Source: Allosaccharopolyspora coralli (lineage in GTDB: Bacteria > Actinomycetota > Actinomycetes > Mycobacteriales > Pseudonocardiaceae). Taken from it: a stretch of DNA of 64,000 bases. The position numbers and the translations under genes were made by a program. Below the pieces are notes generated by a model. The model was given only the letters and a program-made list of their open reading frames with translations. It made no database searches and was not told the origin of the DNA. Position 1 is the stretch's first letter, and every line of letters begins with the position of its first letter. Shown one piece after another: positions 7,111-16,693 of the stretch. Location of the stretch: the NCBI RefSeq assembly GCF_009664835.1, contig NZ_CP045929.1, positions 2,356,001 through 2,420,000 of the forward strand, in the 5' to 3' direction.

Positions 7111-7936
7111 GCGCCATCACACCGAACCCGAGCAGCGCATACACCAGCAGCCCCAACGCGATCCGATACCACACGAAGACGTACACGCTGTGCTGCTGGA
7201 CGAACCGCAGCAACCACGCGATCGCCGCGTACCCGACGAGACCGGCGATCACCGTGGCCACCACCATCTGCGCCCCGCTCGGCTGCAGACCGGGACCACC
7301 CGCCTCGAACACGTGCGGGATCTCCGAGATCCCCGCCGCCATCACCGCCGGAATCGCCAGCAGGAACGAGAACCGCACCGCCGTCGGACGATCCAGGCCC
7401 AGCGTCAACCCCGCCGTGATCGTCCCACCGGACCGCGACACACCCGGAACCAGCGCCAACGACTGAGCGAAACCCATCACCACGCCGTCGCGCAGCGTCA
7501 ACCCCGACATCGGCCGCTCCTGACGCCCGAACCGCTCCGCGAGTCCCATCAACACGCCGAACAGGATCAGCATCGTCGCCGTGATCCACAAACTCCGGAA
7601 CGCACCCCGGATCGCGTCCTGGAACAACAGCCCCAACACGCCGATCGGAATGCTGCCGATGATCACGTACCACGCCAACCGGTAGTCCTGCGTCTGCCGA
7701 ACCTCGGCGTCGCGGAACCCCCGCAGCCACGTCCACACCAGCCGAACGATGTCCTTGGCGAAGTAGAGCACCACCGCCAACTCGGTACCGATCTGCGTCA
7801 CCGCCGTGAACGACGCTCCCGCGTCATCCCCGAAGAACAACTCCGAAACGATCCGCAGATGCCCCGACGAGGAGATCGGCAGGAACTCCGTCAGACCCTG
7901 GACCACCGCCAACACCATGGCCTGCAACCACGACAA
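7106..7936 (-). CDS. uppP: Undecaprenyl-diphosphate phosphatase
   Basis: 276 residues, family length, eight predicted membrane segments. The protein recycles undecaprenyl pyrophosphate to the monophosphate lipid carrier for peptidoglycan synthesis and gives bacitracin resistance. The two catalytic signatures are present: [17 protein letters not shown] at the N-terminus (E and S/S/H) and [16 protein letters not shown] in the middle (PGxSRSG with the catalytic Arg). Start ATG 7936 gives the usual [14 protein letters not shown]. The stop codon lies inside repeat copy A. Confidence 0.97.
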   Translation of the reverse strand: MSWLQAMVLAVVQGLTEFLPISSSGHLRIVSELFFGDDAGASFTAVTQIGTELAVVLYFAKDIVRLVWTWLRGFRDAEVRQTQDYRLAWYVIIGSIPIGVLGLLFQDAIRGAFRSLWITATMLILFGVLMGLAERFGRQERPMSGLTLRDGVVMGFAQSLALVPGVSRSGGTITAGLTLGLDRPTAVRFSFLLAIPAVMAAGISEIPHVFEAGGPGLQPSGAQMVVATVIAGLVGYAAIAWLLRFVQQHSVYVFVWYRIALGLLVYALLGFGVMAP

Positions 7937-8212
7937 CGAAAACCACTCCAGCGCACATCGACGAACCCGACACCCGCGCCCCTCCGCGGAACCACCCCTC
8001 CGCAGAATCTTCCAGCATCACCCACACGGTCGATCAACCGCCCCGACGCACACACCCGACGTCCGGCGCAGCCCTACCCGCGTGGAGCCTGTCGCCGACC
8101 GGCCCGACGTGCCAGGCTGAGCGCAAGACCACACGTGACCACGCCGCGACCGTCGGGGATGCTGGAGAAGCGAAGCGCCCCACCGAGGCGTCAACCACGA
8201 GGAGGTCGTCGC

Positions 8213-9199
8213 TTGCGTCGCCTGGTAGCCACCTGTCTGACCGCCGCCGTGCTCACCGGCTGCGCCACCAGCAACGCAACCGACCCACTGCAGGTCACCG
8301 ACGACCTCCGCGCCGCCGAACCCGCGCGCTCCCCCGCACCCGGCCAAGCCCCGGCAGGACGGGTGCTGCCCGCTGCAGCCGCGCAGCACACCAGCTACGA
8401 CCCGGCCACCGGCACCCTCACCGTCGCCACCGGACGCACCCTCGCGCTCTACGACACCGCCGCACTCGGCACACCACCCCGCACCCTCGAACTCCCCGGC
8501 GAGCCCGCGACGCTGAGCCCCAGCAGCCGCGACGGCCACCTCCTCGCCCCCGTCCCCGACGCCGACACCCTCGCCACCGTCGACCTCCGCACCGGACGTG
8601 TCGACACCCGACCCGCACCAGGCGGGCCCGTCGATGCCGACGACACCGGCGGCGCACTGACCCTCGCCCTCCGCGACGCCCGCACCGTCACCACCACCAA
8701 GGACGGACAGACCACGACCGTCCCCGGCTTCACCAGCCCCCACGAGATCCTCACCACCGGCGAAGGCAAAGCCGTCCTCGACGACCACACCACCTCACTC
8801 ACGGCACTCGACCCCGGCAGCACCGACAAAGGTGAAGCACTCCGCGCAGGCGAAGGCGCCACCCACGCCGTCACCGACCGCTACCAGCGGATCCTCACCA
8901 CCGACACTCGAGGCAACGAACTGCTCGCCTTCTCCACCGACCCCCTCATCCTCAAACAGCGCTACCCCGTCCCCGGAGCCCCCTACGCCCTCGCCTACGA
9001 CCCGCAACGGGACCTGGCGTGGATCACCCTGACCGAAACCAACGAACTCGTCGGCTACGACATCGCAGGCGGTGAACCGGTCGAACGGCACCGGTTCCCC
9101 ACCGTGCGGCAACCGAACGCCGCCACGGTGGACCCGGCCACCGGCACCGTCTACGTCACCTCCGCGACCGGCGACGGAATTCAGGTGGTGGCCCTGTGA
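8213..9199 (+). CDS. Lipoprotein with YncE/WD40-like beta-propeller repeats
   Basis: 328 residues from TTG 8213, chosen for the strong GAGGAGGT six bases upstream and because the signal sequence then starts immediately (MRRLVATCLTAAVLTGCATS). LTGC is a lipobox, so the mature protein is lipid-anchored at Cys19. Repeating blades follow, such as SYDPATGTLTVATGRTLALY, TLATVDLRTGRVDTRP, YALAYDPQRDLAWITLT and ATVDPATGTVYVTS, which fit a seven-bladed YncE-like propeller. No catalytic residues are evident; a binding or scaffold role at the membrane is likely. It overlaps the next gene by 4 bases. Confidence 0.85.
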   Translation: MRRLVATCLTAAVLTGCATSNATDPLQVTDDLRAAEPARSPAPGQAPAGRVLPAAAAQHTSYDPATGTLTVATGRTLALYDTAALGTPPRTLELPGEPATLSPSSRDGHLLAPVPDADTLATVDLRTGRVDTRPAPGGPVDADDTGGALTLALRDARTVTTTKDGQTTTVPGFTSPHEILTTGEGKAVLDDHTTSLTALDPGSTDKGEALRAGEGATHAVTDRYQRILTTDTRGNELLAFSTDPLILKQRYPVPGAPYALAYDPQRDLAWITLTETNELVGYDIAGGEPVERHRFPTVRQPNAATVDPATGTVYVTSATGDGIQVVAL

Positions 9200-9414
9200 G
9201 CGAGATGAGCGAGAACACCGACCCCGACTGGGAGTACCGGCCGCTGCGCCTGCCACCCGGGATCACCCGGATCAGCGCGGCGACCCAACTCACGATCCAC
9301 GCCGAATTCTCCGGCTGGGAACTCTCCCGCGTGCTCCTCTACTCCGACGGCAGCCGCAAGGTCTGGCTGCGCCGCAAACGCAGCACCCCCGGCATCCGCG
9401 AACTACGCACCTGA
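9196..9414 (+). CDS. DUF5703-type small protein
   Basis: 72 residues. The GTG start overlaps the preceding stop as GTGA. The sequence DWEYRPLRLPPGITRISAAT, then LTIHAEFSGWELSRVLLYSDG and RKVWLRRKR is the compact conserved pattern of DUF5703 proteins, which are common next to propeller lipoproteins in actinomycetes. It is soluble, probably one alpha-beta unit; function unknown. Overlap with the lipoprotein gene argues for a shared job. Confidence 0.82.
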   Translation: MSEMSENTDPDWEYRPLRLPPGITRISAATQLTIHAEFSGWELSRVLLYSDGSRKVWLRRKRSTPGIRELRT

Positions 9415-9537
9415 ACTTCTCGCACCGACGTCCGAGGGGTGTTGCGCTCAGCGACACTGCACCGACAGTCTTCGCACCGCCGACGCAGCTCGACCCGAGC
9501 GACCCTCAAGCGCATCCACCTGCGACGAAGGGAAGTC

Positions 9538-11115
9538 GTGGACTCCACCCTGCTCACCGGCGCCACCCTCGCCGACGGCACCGGCCGCCCCCTCCGCCCC
9601 GCAGAGGTCCTGCTCACCGGCGACCGCATCACCGCCGTCGAAGACCCGGGCGTGCTCCCCCGCGACCGGCCCGTCCGCGACCTCAACGGTCTCGTCCTCG
9701 CCCCCGGCTTCATCGACACCCACTCCCACGCCGACAACGCCCCGCTGCTGCCCGACGACGACACCACCAAGGTCCGTCAAGGAGTCACCACCGAGGTCGT
9801 CGGCAACTGCGGATTCAGCCTCGCCCCGCGCAGCCGGGACCACGGCTCCGAGCTCGACGCGTTCACCCGCCGCCTCTTTCCGCCGATCGAGTTCACCTGG
9901 TCCACCTTCGGCGAACTCACCGCCGCGCTCGACGACGCCGGCTACGTGACCCACCACTGCCCGCTCGTCGGGCACGGCACCCTCCGCATCGCCGCCACCG
10001 GCATGACCGACGCCGCGCCGGACGAACACGACCTCCGCCGGATGCGCCACGCACTCGAGGAGGCGATGCACGCCGGAGCGTTCGGCCTCTCCAGCGGACT
10101 CGTCTACCCGCCCGCCGTGTTCTCCGAGACCGCCGAACTGCTCCTGCTCGCTGAGGTCCTCGGCGGCCACGGCCTCTACGCCACTCACATGCGCGACGAA
10201 GGCGCCGGCCTGTTCGACGCCCTCGACGAGGCGCTCCGCATCGGCGCCGTCGCGGGCCGGACGCATGTGTCCCACCTCAAAGCAGCCGGTGACGCGAACT
10301 GGGGCAAAATACCCAGGGCACTCGCCCTGTTGCGCGGGGCCCGCGAGCGCGGCGCAGCCGTGACCCAGGACGTCTATCCGTACACGGCGTCGTCGACGAT
10401 GCTCACCTCGACGCTGCCGTCCGCGTATCTCGCCGGTGGAACGCAGGACGTGCTGCACCGGCTTCGCGACCATCGAGAACGCCTCACCGAAATCCTCGGC
10501 GGGGAGCTTCCCGGCAAGGACCCGGACCGCATCCTCATCGCGGGAACCGCCAGCCACCGACACGAAGGTCAGACGCTCCAGGAGATCGCGCGAGCGACCG
10601 ACAGCCGCCCGATCGACGCGCTCCTCGACATCCTGATCGCCGAGGAGCTGCAGGCCACCATGGTCCTGTTCTCGATGCACGAGGACGACCTGCTGACCGC
10701 ACTCGGCGACGAGAACACCATGATCGGATCGGACGGCCTCCCCCCGGGCACCGGCGGCAAGCCCCACCCCAGACTGTTCGGCACCTTCCCCCGCATGCTC
10801 AGCCGTTACACGCAAGCCGGACTGCACGAACAGCCCGGCACTGCCGCACCGCTCGACCTGCCCGAGGCCGTCCGCCGCATGACGTCGCTGCCCGCGGCGA
10901 CCTTCCGCATCCCCGACCGGGGTGTCGTGGCCCCAGGCCACATCGCGGACCTCGTTGCCTTCGATCCCGAGAACGTCACCGACGTCGGTGACTACCGCGA
11001 TCCGGTGCACTCCCCACTCGGCATCGACTGGGTGTGTCTCGCCGGGCGCACCGTCGTCCATCACGGCCAGTACATCGGCGGACGCCACGGCAAACGCCTC
11101 CAGCCAGCCCAGTGA
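9538..11115 (+). CDS. N-acyl-D-amino-acid deacylase (D-aminoacylase family)
   Basis: 525 residues from GTG 9538, with AAGGGAAG just upstream. Amidohydrolase superfamily: N-terminal beta-sandwich part, then the metal motif APGFIDTHSHAD (His62, His64), VVGNCGFSLAP with the conserved Cys ligand, GLSSGLVYPP, YATHMRDEG (His), THVSHLKAAG (His) and the Asp motif MIGSDGLPPG, ending in IADLVAFDP, the usual C-terminal sandwich. It hydrolyses N-acyl-D-amino acids to D-amino acids. The final stretch VHSPLGIDWVCLAGRTVVHHG fits the family. Single gene, followed by a short AT-rich spacer. Confidence 0.92.
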   Translation: MDSTLLTGATLADGTGRPLRPAEVLLTGDRITAVEDPGVLPRDRPVRDLNGLVLAPGFIDTHSHADNAPLLPDDDTTKVRQGVTTEVVGNCGFSLAPRSRDHGSELDAFTRRLFPPIEFTWSTFGELTAALDDAGYVTHHCPLVGHGTLRIAATGMTDAAPDEHDLRRMRHALEEAMHAGAFGLSSGLVYPPAVFSETAELLLLAEVLGGHGLYATHMRDEGAGLFDALDEALRIGAVAGRTHVSHLKAAGDANWGKIPRALALLRGARERGAAVTQDVYPYTASSTMLTSTLPSAYLAGGTQDVLHRLRDHRERLTEILGGELPGKDPDRILIAGTASHRHEGQTLQEIARATDSRPIDALLDILIAEELQATMVLFSMHEDDLLTALGDENTMIGSDGLPPGTGGKPHPRLFGTFPRMLSRYTQAGLHEQPGTAAPLDLPEAVRRMTSLPAATFRIPDRGVVAPGHIADLVAFDPENVTDVGDYRDPVHSPLGIDWVCLAGRTVVHHGQYIGGRHGKRLQPAQ

Positions 11116-11247
11116 CCTCGGTGCTGGTTTTTGGGAAGCGCAAGGGATGAAATAATGCCGATGGAGTAATTTTGGTCGACACTGAAACAATAGATACACT
11201 TAAAGTGTTTGGGCACACGCCAGTTCGCCCCTGCAAGGAGGCTCTGC

Positions 11248-11436
11248 TCAGCCGCGCCACCACCGCAGGCGATGCCACCATCGCACCGACGAGGTCGGTG
11301 TCCTCTCACTGACACCGACCGATACCGTGTTGCGCGCCGGGAGCTCAGGACGGTCGGCGCGCCACTGTTCCACCACGCGGTCGACGTTCAGCGGAGCCAA
11401 CGGCACCTGCGGGCCGTCAGCAGGCTTGCGCAACGA
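11248..11436 (-). pseudogene. DUF1992 (DnaJ-subfamily C28-like) gene, 3' half cut off by the transposon
   Basis: Reading the minus strand from the transposon boundary gives LRKPADGPQVPLAPLNVDRV, VEQWRADRPELPAR and a tail ending at 11248. This continues exactly the protein that stops at the other transposon end (37268): joining ...LNQRIVAS with LRKPADG... keeps the frame if one copy of the 5-bp duplication is removed. The family pattern N-R-I-V-x(2)-x-R-K-P-x-x-G-P is restored. The half cannot be translated alone. Confidence 0.92.
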
Positions 11437-11474
11437 GGCCCTGTACTCCCGAAGCTGTCCTGAGCCGCAAAGTA
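11437..11474 (+). repeat. Left terminal inverted repeat (38 bp)
   Basis: Starts GGCCCTGTACTCCCGAAGCT and ends GCCGCAAAGTA. Identical in reverse complement to 24354-24391 and 37230-37267. The family length of 38 bp fits Tn3 elements, although the outermost bases are GGCC rather than the usual GGGG. Confidence 0.93.
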
Positions 11475-11522
11475 GCGGAGGCTCCATCCAGGGCTGTGCT
11501 CGATGATCGATAGCGTGACGTT

Positions 11523-14447
11523 GTGCAGCGCGAGTGGCAGCCGGATGAGCTGGTGGAGTCGTGGACTCTGGTGGGCGATGACTGGCGTCTGGTGGGCAAC
11601 AAGTCCGGGTCGACGCGGCTCGGGTTCGCGTTGTTGCTGAAGTTCTTCGAGATCGAGGCGCGGTTCCCGCGGTATGCCGAGGAGGTCCCGTCGCAGGCGG
11701 TCGGCTACGTCGCTGAGCAGGTTGGCGTGCCTGCCGAGGAGTTCGGCCGCTACTCGTGGCGCTCTCGCTCGATCGAGTATCACCGCGCCCAGATCCGGAC
11801 CGCGTTCGGTTTCCGGGAGTTCTCCCGGGGTGATGAGGACAAGCTGGCCGGGTGGTTGGCCGAGGAGGTCTGCCCGGTTGAGCTGCGTGAGGATCGGTTG
11901 CGGCAGGCGGTGCTGGTGCGGTGTCGCGCCGACGGGATCGAGCCACCCGGACGGCTGGACCGCATAATCGGTTCGGCCCGCTCGACGTTCGAGCAGCGGT
12001 TTTGCCACCGCACGGTCGAGCGGTTGCCCGAGGCGAGTGTGGCCGCGCTGGAGGTGCTGATCGCCGAGGACGACTCCGCAGGCCGGGGGCTGTTGGCGGA
12101 GCTGAAAGCCGATCCCGGTCAGATCGGGTTGGAGACGGTGCTGGCCGAGATCGACAAGCTGACGGCAGTGTGGCAACTGGGGCTGCCGGAGGGGTTGTTC
12201 ACCGACACCTCGGAGAGGCTGGTGGTCGCCTGGCGGGCGCGAGCGATGCGTTCGTACCCATCCGATCTGCGTGAATCGCCCCGCGAGGTGCGGCTGACGT
12301 TGTTGGCGGCGCTGTGCTGGATGCGGCAAACCGAGATCACTGATGCGTTGGTCGACCTGCTGATCGGCCTGATTCACAAGATCAACACGAAGGCGGACCG
12401 GAAGGTCGAGCGCGAGCTCACCGACGATCTGCGCCGGGTGCGGGGCAAGGACGGCATCTTGTTTCGGATGGCCGAGACGGCGCTGGAACACCCGGACGAG
12501 CAGGTGCGCACCGCCCTGTACCCGGTGGTGGGTGAGACCACGCTGCACGATCTAGTCAAGGAAGCCAAAGCCAACCAGCAGGCTTTTCAAGCTCGGGTGC
12601 GTACGGTGTTGCGAGCCTCGTATTCGAACCACTATCGGCGGATGCTGCCGCCGCTGTTGGCCGCGTTGGATTTTCGGTGTAACAACACGGCCTACCGGCC
12701 GATCATGCACGCCCTGGAGCTGCTGCAACGCTATCGCGACGTCGACGGCAAGGTGCGTTTCTACGCCAGCGAGGAATCAGTGCCGGTCGACGGGGTGGTG
12801 CCGAAAGCCTGGCGGGAGGCGGTGATCGACGAGCGAGGTCGGATCGAGCGCATCCCGTACGAGCTGTGCGTGCTGGTGTCGTTGCGGGAGGCGCTGCGGC
12901 GCCGCGAGGTCTACGTGGCCGGGGCCAACCGGTGGCGCAACCCCGAGGACGATCTCCCGGCCGACTTCGAATCCACCCGGGACGTGCACTACGAGGCGCT
13001 GCGCAAGCCCCGCGAGGCCGAGACCTTCATCGCCGACCTTAAACAGCGCATGACCGCGGCGCTGGACCGCTACGACGCCGCTATGGACCAGGGAAGCACC
13101 GGCGGTGTGAGGATCACGCGACGCCGCGGCGAACCGTGGACCACGGTGCCCAAGCTGGAACCCTTGCCGGAGCCCCGGATGCTGACCGCGGTCAAGGACG
13201 AGGTGATCCGTCGGTGGGGCACGATGGACCTGCTGGATGTGCTCAAGGACGCCGACTTCCTCACCGAGTTCACCGGCGAGTTCTCCTCGGTGGCCTCCCG
13301 CGAAAACCTCGATCGGGACACTCTGCGGCGTCGGCTGCTTCTGGTGTTGTTCGCACTGGGCACCAACATCGGTATCCGCAAGCTCGTGGCCACCGGCGAA
13401 CACGAGGAGACCGAGCGCGAGTTGCGGCACGTGCGTCGGCACTTCATCACTCGCGACAACCTGCGGGCGGCGGTGGCCAAGTTGGTCAACGCCACGTTCG
13501 CGGCCCGTGATCCACGGTGGTGGGGCGAAGGGACCGCGTGTGCCAGCGACAGCAAGAAGTTCGGCTCGTGGGAGTCGAATCTGATGACCGAATGGCACCA
13601 GCGCTACGGCGGGCCCGGAGTGATGATCTACTGGCACGTCGAGCGCCAGCACACCTGCATCTACTCCCAGCTCAAATCCTGCTCATCGTCGGAGGTCGCG
13701 GCGATGATCGAAGGTTTGCTGCGGCACTGCACCAACGCTGACATCGAGGCGAACTACGTCGATACCCACGGCGCCAGCGTGGTCGGGTTCGCCTTCACCG
13801 AACTGCTCGGCTTCCGCCTGCTGCCCCGGTTGAAAAACATCGGCTCGATTCGGCTGTACCGGCCCGACGACGGCGGCAGCTGGGCGCATCTCGGACCGGT
13901 ACTGACCAGACCGATTAACTGGGAGCTCATCGCCCAGCAGTACGACCAAATGGTCAAATACGCCACCGCTCTGCGGTTGGGCACGGCCGAGTCGGAGTCG
14001 ATCCTGCGCCGGTTCACCCGCGGCGGGCCCAAGCACCCCACTTACCAGGCCCTGGAAGAACTCGGTCGCGCAGTGCGCACGATCTTCGTCTGCGACTACC
14101 TCGCCGACCCCGAATTGCGCCGCGAGATTCACGGTGGGCTGCAGGTCGTGGAGAACTGGAACTCCGGCAACGGCGTCATCTTCTACGGCAAGAACAGCGA
14201 ACTCACCGGCCCCGACCGCGAGACTGCTGAAGTTTCCATGCTCGCCCTGCACCTCCTCCAGTCGGCACTGGTGCACGTCAATACCCTGCTGCTGCAAAAC
14301 GTCCTGGATAGCCCCGGCTGGGACGAACTCCTCGGACCCGATGAACGCCGGGCGCTGAGCCCGCTGTTCTGGTCCAACATCAATCCCTACGGGCGCTTCC
14401 GCCTGGACATGACCACGCGCCTCGACCTCCCAGTCCCGTCTCACTGA
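11523..14447 (+). CDS. tnpA: Tn3-family transposase TnpA
   Basis: 974 residues, normal for Tn3 TnpA. The DUF4158-like N-terminal DNA-binding part (about 1-170, e.g. [20 protein letters not shown]) is followed by the large Tn3 catalytic region. The DDE residues are Asp676 ([11 protein letters not shown]), Asp747 ([13 protein letters not shown]) and Glu877 ([12 protein letters not shown]). It cuts at the 38-bp ends and drives replicative transposition through a cointegrate. Start GTG/TTG-type codon at 11523 lies 48 bp inside the IR. The first 1292 bp of the gene are repeated in the truncated copy at 35890-37181. The frame is intact, so the enzyme is probably active. Confidence 0.95.
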   Translation: MQREWQPDELVESWTLVGDDWRLVGNKSGSTRLGFALLLKFFEIEARFPRYAEEVPSQAVGYVAEQVGVPAEEFGRYSWRSRSIEYHRAQIRTAFGFREFSRGDEDKLAGWLAEEVCPVELREDRLRQAVLVRCRADGIEPPGRLDRIIGSARSTFEQRFCHRTVERLPEASVAALEVLIAEDDSAGRGLLAELKADPGQIGLETVLAEIDKLTAVWQLGLPEGLFTDTSERLVVAWRARAMRSYPSDLRESPREVRLTLLAALCWMRQTEITDALVDLLIGLIHKINTKADRKVERELTDDLRRVRGKDGILFRMAETALEHPDEQVRTALYPVVGETTLHDLVKEAKANQQAFQARVRTVLRASYSNHYRRMLPPLLAALDFRCNNTAYRPIMHALELLQRYRDVDGKVRFYASEESVPVDGVVPKAWREAVIDERGRIERIPYELCVLVSLREALRRREVYVAGANRWRNPEDDLPADFESTRDVHYEALRKPREAETFIADLKQRMTAALDRYDAAMDQGSTGGVRITRRRGEPWTTVPKLEPLPEPRMLTAVKDEVIRRWGTMDLLDVLKDADFLTEFTGEFSSVASRENLDRDTLRRRLLLVLFALGTNIGIRKLVATGEHEETERELRHVRRHFITRDNLRAAVAKLVNATFAARDPRWWGEGTACASDSKKFGSWESNLMTEWHQRYGGPGVMIYWHVERQHTCIYSQLKSCSSSEVAAMIEGLLRHCTNADIEANYVDTHGASVVGFAFTELLGFRLLPRLKNIGSIRLYRPDDGGSWAHLGPVLTRPINWELIAQQYDQMVKYATALRLGTAESESILRRFTRGGPKHPTYQALEELGRAVRTIFVCDYLADPELRREIHGGLQVVENWNSGNGVIFYGKNSELTGPDRETAEVSMLALHLLQSALVHVNTLLLQNVLDSPGWDELLGPDERRALSPLFWSNINPYGRFRLDMTTRLDLPVPSH

Positions 14448-14492
14448 TCGATCCCGTTGCGGACGGAATCGAAGCTCTCGATCGAAACGGCG

Positions 14493-14518
14493 TGCCAGCG
14501 GAGTTCTCTGGGCTGGCA
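14493..14518. terminator. Stem-loop after tnpA
   Basis: TGCCAGC (14493-14499) pairs with GCTGGCA (14512-14518) around a 12-base loop, 45 bases after the tnpA stop and before the GNAT remnant. It is a plausible terminator insulating the cargo from tnpA. Confidence 0.4.
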
Positions 14519-14529
14519 GGATTTGTCAT

Positions 14530-15017
14530 GTGGAGTGCCTGGTCGAACTGCAGCCCGACGACGCGGGGGAGGTGCTAACGCTGCAGCGGGCCGCGTACGT
14601 CACTGAGGCGCAGACGTATAGAGATCCGTGTCTTCCGCCGCTGCTGGAGTCGCTTAATCAGGTCAGTGCCGAGCTCGCCGAGTCGGAGGTGATCGGGTTC
14701 GGCTGGCGCGAGTCGAACGGTCGGCTGGTGTCCGCAGTCCGGCTCGGGTCGGTAGGGCAGACCCGAGCCGTGCAGAGGTGTGCCGTCTGGCCGTCGCGCC
14801 GGATTGGCAGGGTCGGCAGCTCGCCAGCAGCTTGCTTCGAGGTATCGAGGAACGGTTGCCCAACGAGGTAACCGAGCTACGGCTGTTCACCGGCGAACAC
14901 AGTGCTGGCAACCTCCAGTTGTACGGGCGGCTTGGCTATACCGAGACGTGTCGAGAATCCACTCTGGACGGCTACGCGCTCGTACACCTCCGAAAATCTC
15001 GTACCGGCGCGAGCTGA
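14530..15017 (+). pseudogene. Frameshifted GNAT acetyltransferase
   Basis: Frame 1 from GTG 14530 encodes a typical GNAT first half (VELQPDDAGEVLTLQRAAYV, EVIGFGWRESNGRLVSAVRL). Homology then jumps to frame 3: AEVCRLAVAPDWQGRQLASS (the acetyl-CoA loop), ELRLFTGEHSAGNLQLY, YGRLGYTETCR, ending at 15017. The shift falls between about 14740 and 14770, near GGGTCGGTAGGGCAG. In one frame the motif A half is lost, so the gene as read is inactive, unless the shift is a sequencing error. It is the first cargo gene after tnpA. Confidence 0.75.
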
Positions 15018-15287
15018 GCACGCCGCGCATCAGCAGCTGTCACAAGCTGTCCGCAGCGGGATCCCTTATGAAAGCGGCCGAGGGGCGGGCGGGCGCATCC
15101 GCGTCTCGTTCGTGTCGGGGGATGTTTCCAGCGGCGATTTCGCCGGTGGCGATCAGCGCTCGACCGATGTCGTATCCGGGGTCAGGATGAGGTCGACGCG
15201 CCCGATGCGGCCTCGCCTGCGATCGCCGACCGCACAGTCTCGAGCGTGTGACCGCACCCCGATTCGCACCAGACCAGAGGAGTCGCC

Positions 15288-15914
15288 TTGAGCTCTGTGC
15301 ACCGTCCGCACGCCCGCCGCGTGCTGCCCTCGTTTGTCGAGCGCACGCCCTACGGAACGCAGGAGTCCGACCCGTACAACAAACTGTTCAGCGAACGCAT
15401 CGTCTTCCTCGGTGTGCCCGTCGACGACGTCTCGGCCAACGACATCATGGCCCAGCTGCTGTATCTGGAATCCGACGATCCCGACCGCGGCATCGATGTC
15501 TACATCAACTCACCCGGTGGTTCGTTCACCGCACTGATGGCCATCTACGACACCATGCAGTACCTGCGGCCCGAGATCAGCACCGTCTGCCTGGGCCAGG
15601 CAGCCTCGGCCGCGGCGGTGCTGCTCGCCGCGGGCACACCGGGCAAGCGCATCGCTTTGCCGAACTCGCGAATACTGATCCACCAGCCCTCCATCGAGGG
15701 CATCTACGGACAAGTCTCCGACCTGGAAATCCAGGCAGGCGAGGTGGAACGCATGCGCGGGCTTCTCGAATCGACCCTGGCCACCCACACCGGCAACACT
15801 CAACAGCAGGTCCGCGCGGACATCGAACGAGAAAAGATGCTCACCGGCGAGCAGGCCAAGGACTACGGCATCGTCGACGAGATCATGCCCTACCGCAAAC
15901 TCGCCAAGACGTGA
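15288..15914 (+). CDS. clpP: ClpP-type serine protease carried by the transposon
   Basis: 208 residues from TTG 15288, with AGAGGAG upstream. Catalytic Ser107 (CLGQAASAAAVLL), His132 (ILIHQPS) and a probable Asp178 (ADIEREK) are in place, as is the YINSPGG oxyanion-hole motif, so it should be an active 14-mer subunit. The usual second Asp of the D-x-x-R-D motif is Glu here. Chromosomal clpP genes come as tandem pairs next to clpX; this solitary copy in cargo is an accessory paralogue. Target-based resistance to ClpP-directed antibiotics is a known role of extra ClpPs in actinomycetes and one possible reason for mobility. Confidence 0.92.
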   Translation: MSSVHRPHARRVLPSFVERTPYGTQESDPYNKLFSERIVFLGVPVDDVSANDIMAQLLYLESDDPDRGIDVYINSPGGSFTALMAIYDTMQYLRPEISTVCLGQAASAAAVLLAAGTPGKRIALPNSRILIHQPSIEGIYGQVSDLEIQAGEVERMRGLLESTLATHTGNTQQQVRADIEREKMLTGEQAKDYGIVDEIMPYRKLAKT

Positions 15915-16001
15915 CGGATCTCGGTCTCACAGCGGGATCCCGGGTTCATGCGGTGAGCGACGGGTCTCAGCTCTTGCTTCACTGCTTCGCCCGTTGGGCC
16001 G

Positions 16002-16487
16002 CTACGTGACCCTGCGGAAGACCTCACGAATGTCGGTCTCCCATTGACCGTCGGGTGTCTTATGTACCCAATGGCCGGTGATCGTGTTGCCGTCCTCACT
16101 GATCGTCGCGGTGAAGCGCTGCGGGAACGGCTCACCCTCTCGCCAGAGCTTCCACTCGCGTTCGTCGATGCTCATCTGATAGACGCGGCAGATGCCGCGC
16201 TCGTCGGAGTGAAGTCGTACGTAGGTGTCGTTCGCCGCGTCACAGCCCATGATCGAGATGGCGTTGCCGGATGACGGCGGCGCCGTGTCGCCGCCGTCAC
16301 CACCGGGCGATTCCGGCATGTCGACTGTGGATCGCTCGATCAGGTGCGCGCCGGAGTCGTGCCACTCGATCGTGGCGCGTGCGTTACCCGGCCATGGAAG
16401 ACCGTCCGGTCCACTAGCTTCTAGGCTCCACTCGCCGACGAGCGGTTCGAGCCTCCTCAGGGCCTCCTCGGCGGTCGGCTGGTCCAT
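16002..16487 (-). CDS. Conserved lipocalin-like protein (DUF1579-like)
   Basis: 161 residues from ATG 16487. The start EEALRRLEPLVGEWSLEAS and the following ARATIEWHDSGAHLIERSTV fit the family of small proteins beginning L-x-x-L-x-G-x-W with a beta-barrel of repeated strands; GNTITGHWVHKTPDGQWETD forms the last strands. It is soluble and probably binds a small hydrophobic ligand, but there is no direct evidence. A remnant of the same C-terminal segment survives outside the transposon at 40837-40947, so the host lineage has or had a chromosomal relative. Encoded opposite to its neighbours. Confidence 0.6.
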   Translation of the reverse strand: MDQPTAEEALRRLEPLVGEWSLEASGPDGLPWPGNARATIEWHDSGAHLIERSTVDMPESPGGDGGDTAPPSSGNAISIMGCDAANDTYVRLHSDERGICRVYQMSIDEREWKLWREGEPFPQRFTATISEDGNTITGHWVHKTPDGQWETDIREVFRRVT

Positions 16488-16693
16488 TGATCAGGCTCCT
16501 TCCTCGGCTGGGGTGCTTGCCATACGACAAGTGGCATCACGAGTAGAGACCACCGAGCAGCTCGAAACTCATCGCTCATACTGACTATCTGTCCGCAGGG
16601 GATCGGCTCGCGGACGTGAGAGGTTCTGTCGGCGGCTGCGTGAGGCGCGAGAAAAAGGGGGCGCTCGGTCGTGTGCACGGTGTCACTACGATC

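Noticed and set aside
9448-11199. Long open frame (about 580 codons) on the minus strand
   Set aside because: It is the antisense of the D-aminoacylase gene; high GC with G/C third positions leaves the opposite frame open. No protein family is recognisable in it.
11150-11210. AT-rich spacer with ACACTTAAAGTGT palindrome after the D-aminoacylase gene
   Set aside because: Possible terminator or foreign scrap, but the arms are short, no gene depends on it, and it lies between two 3' ends.
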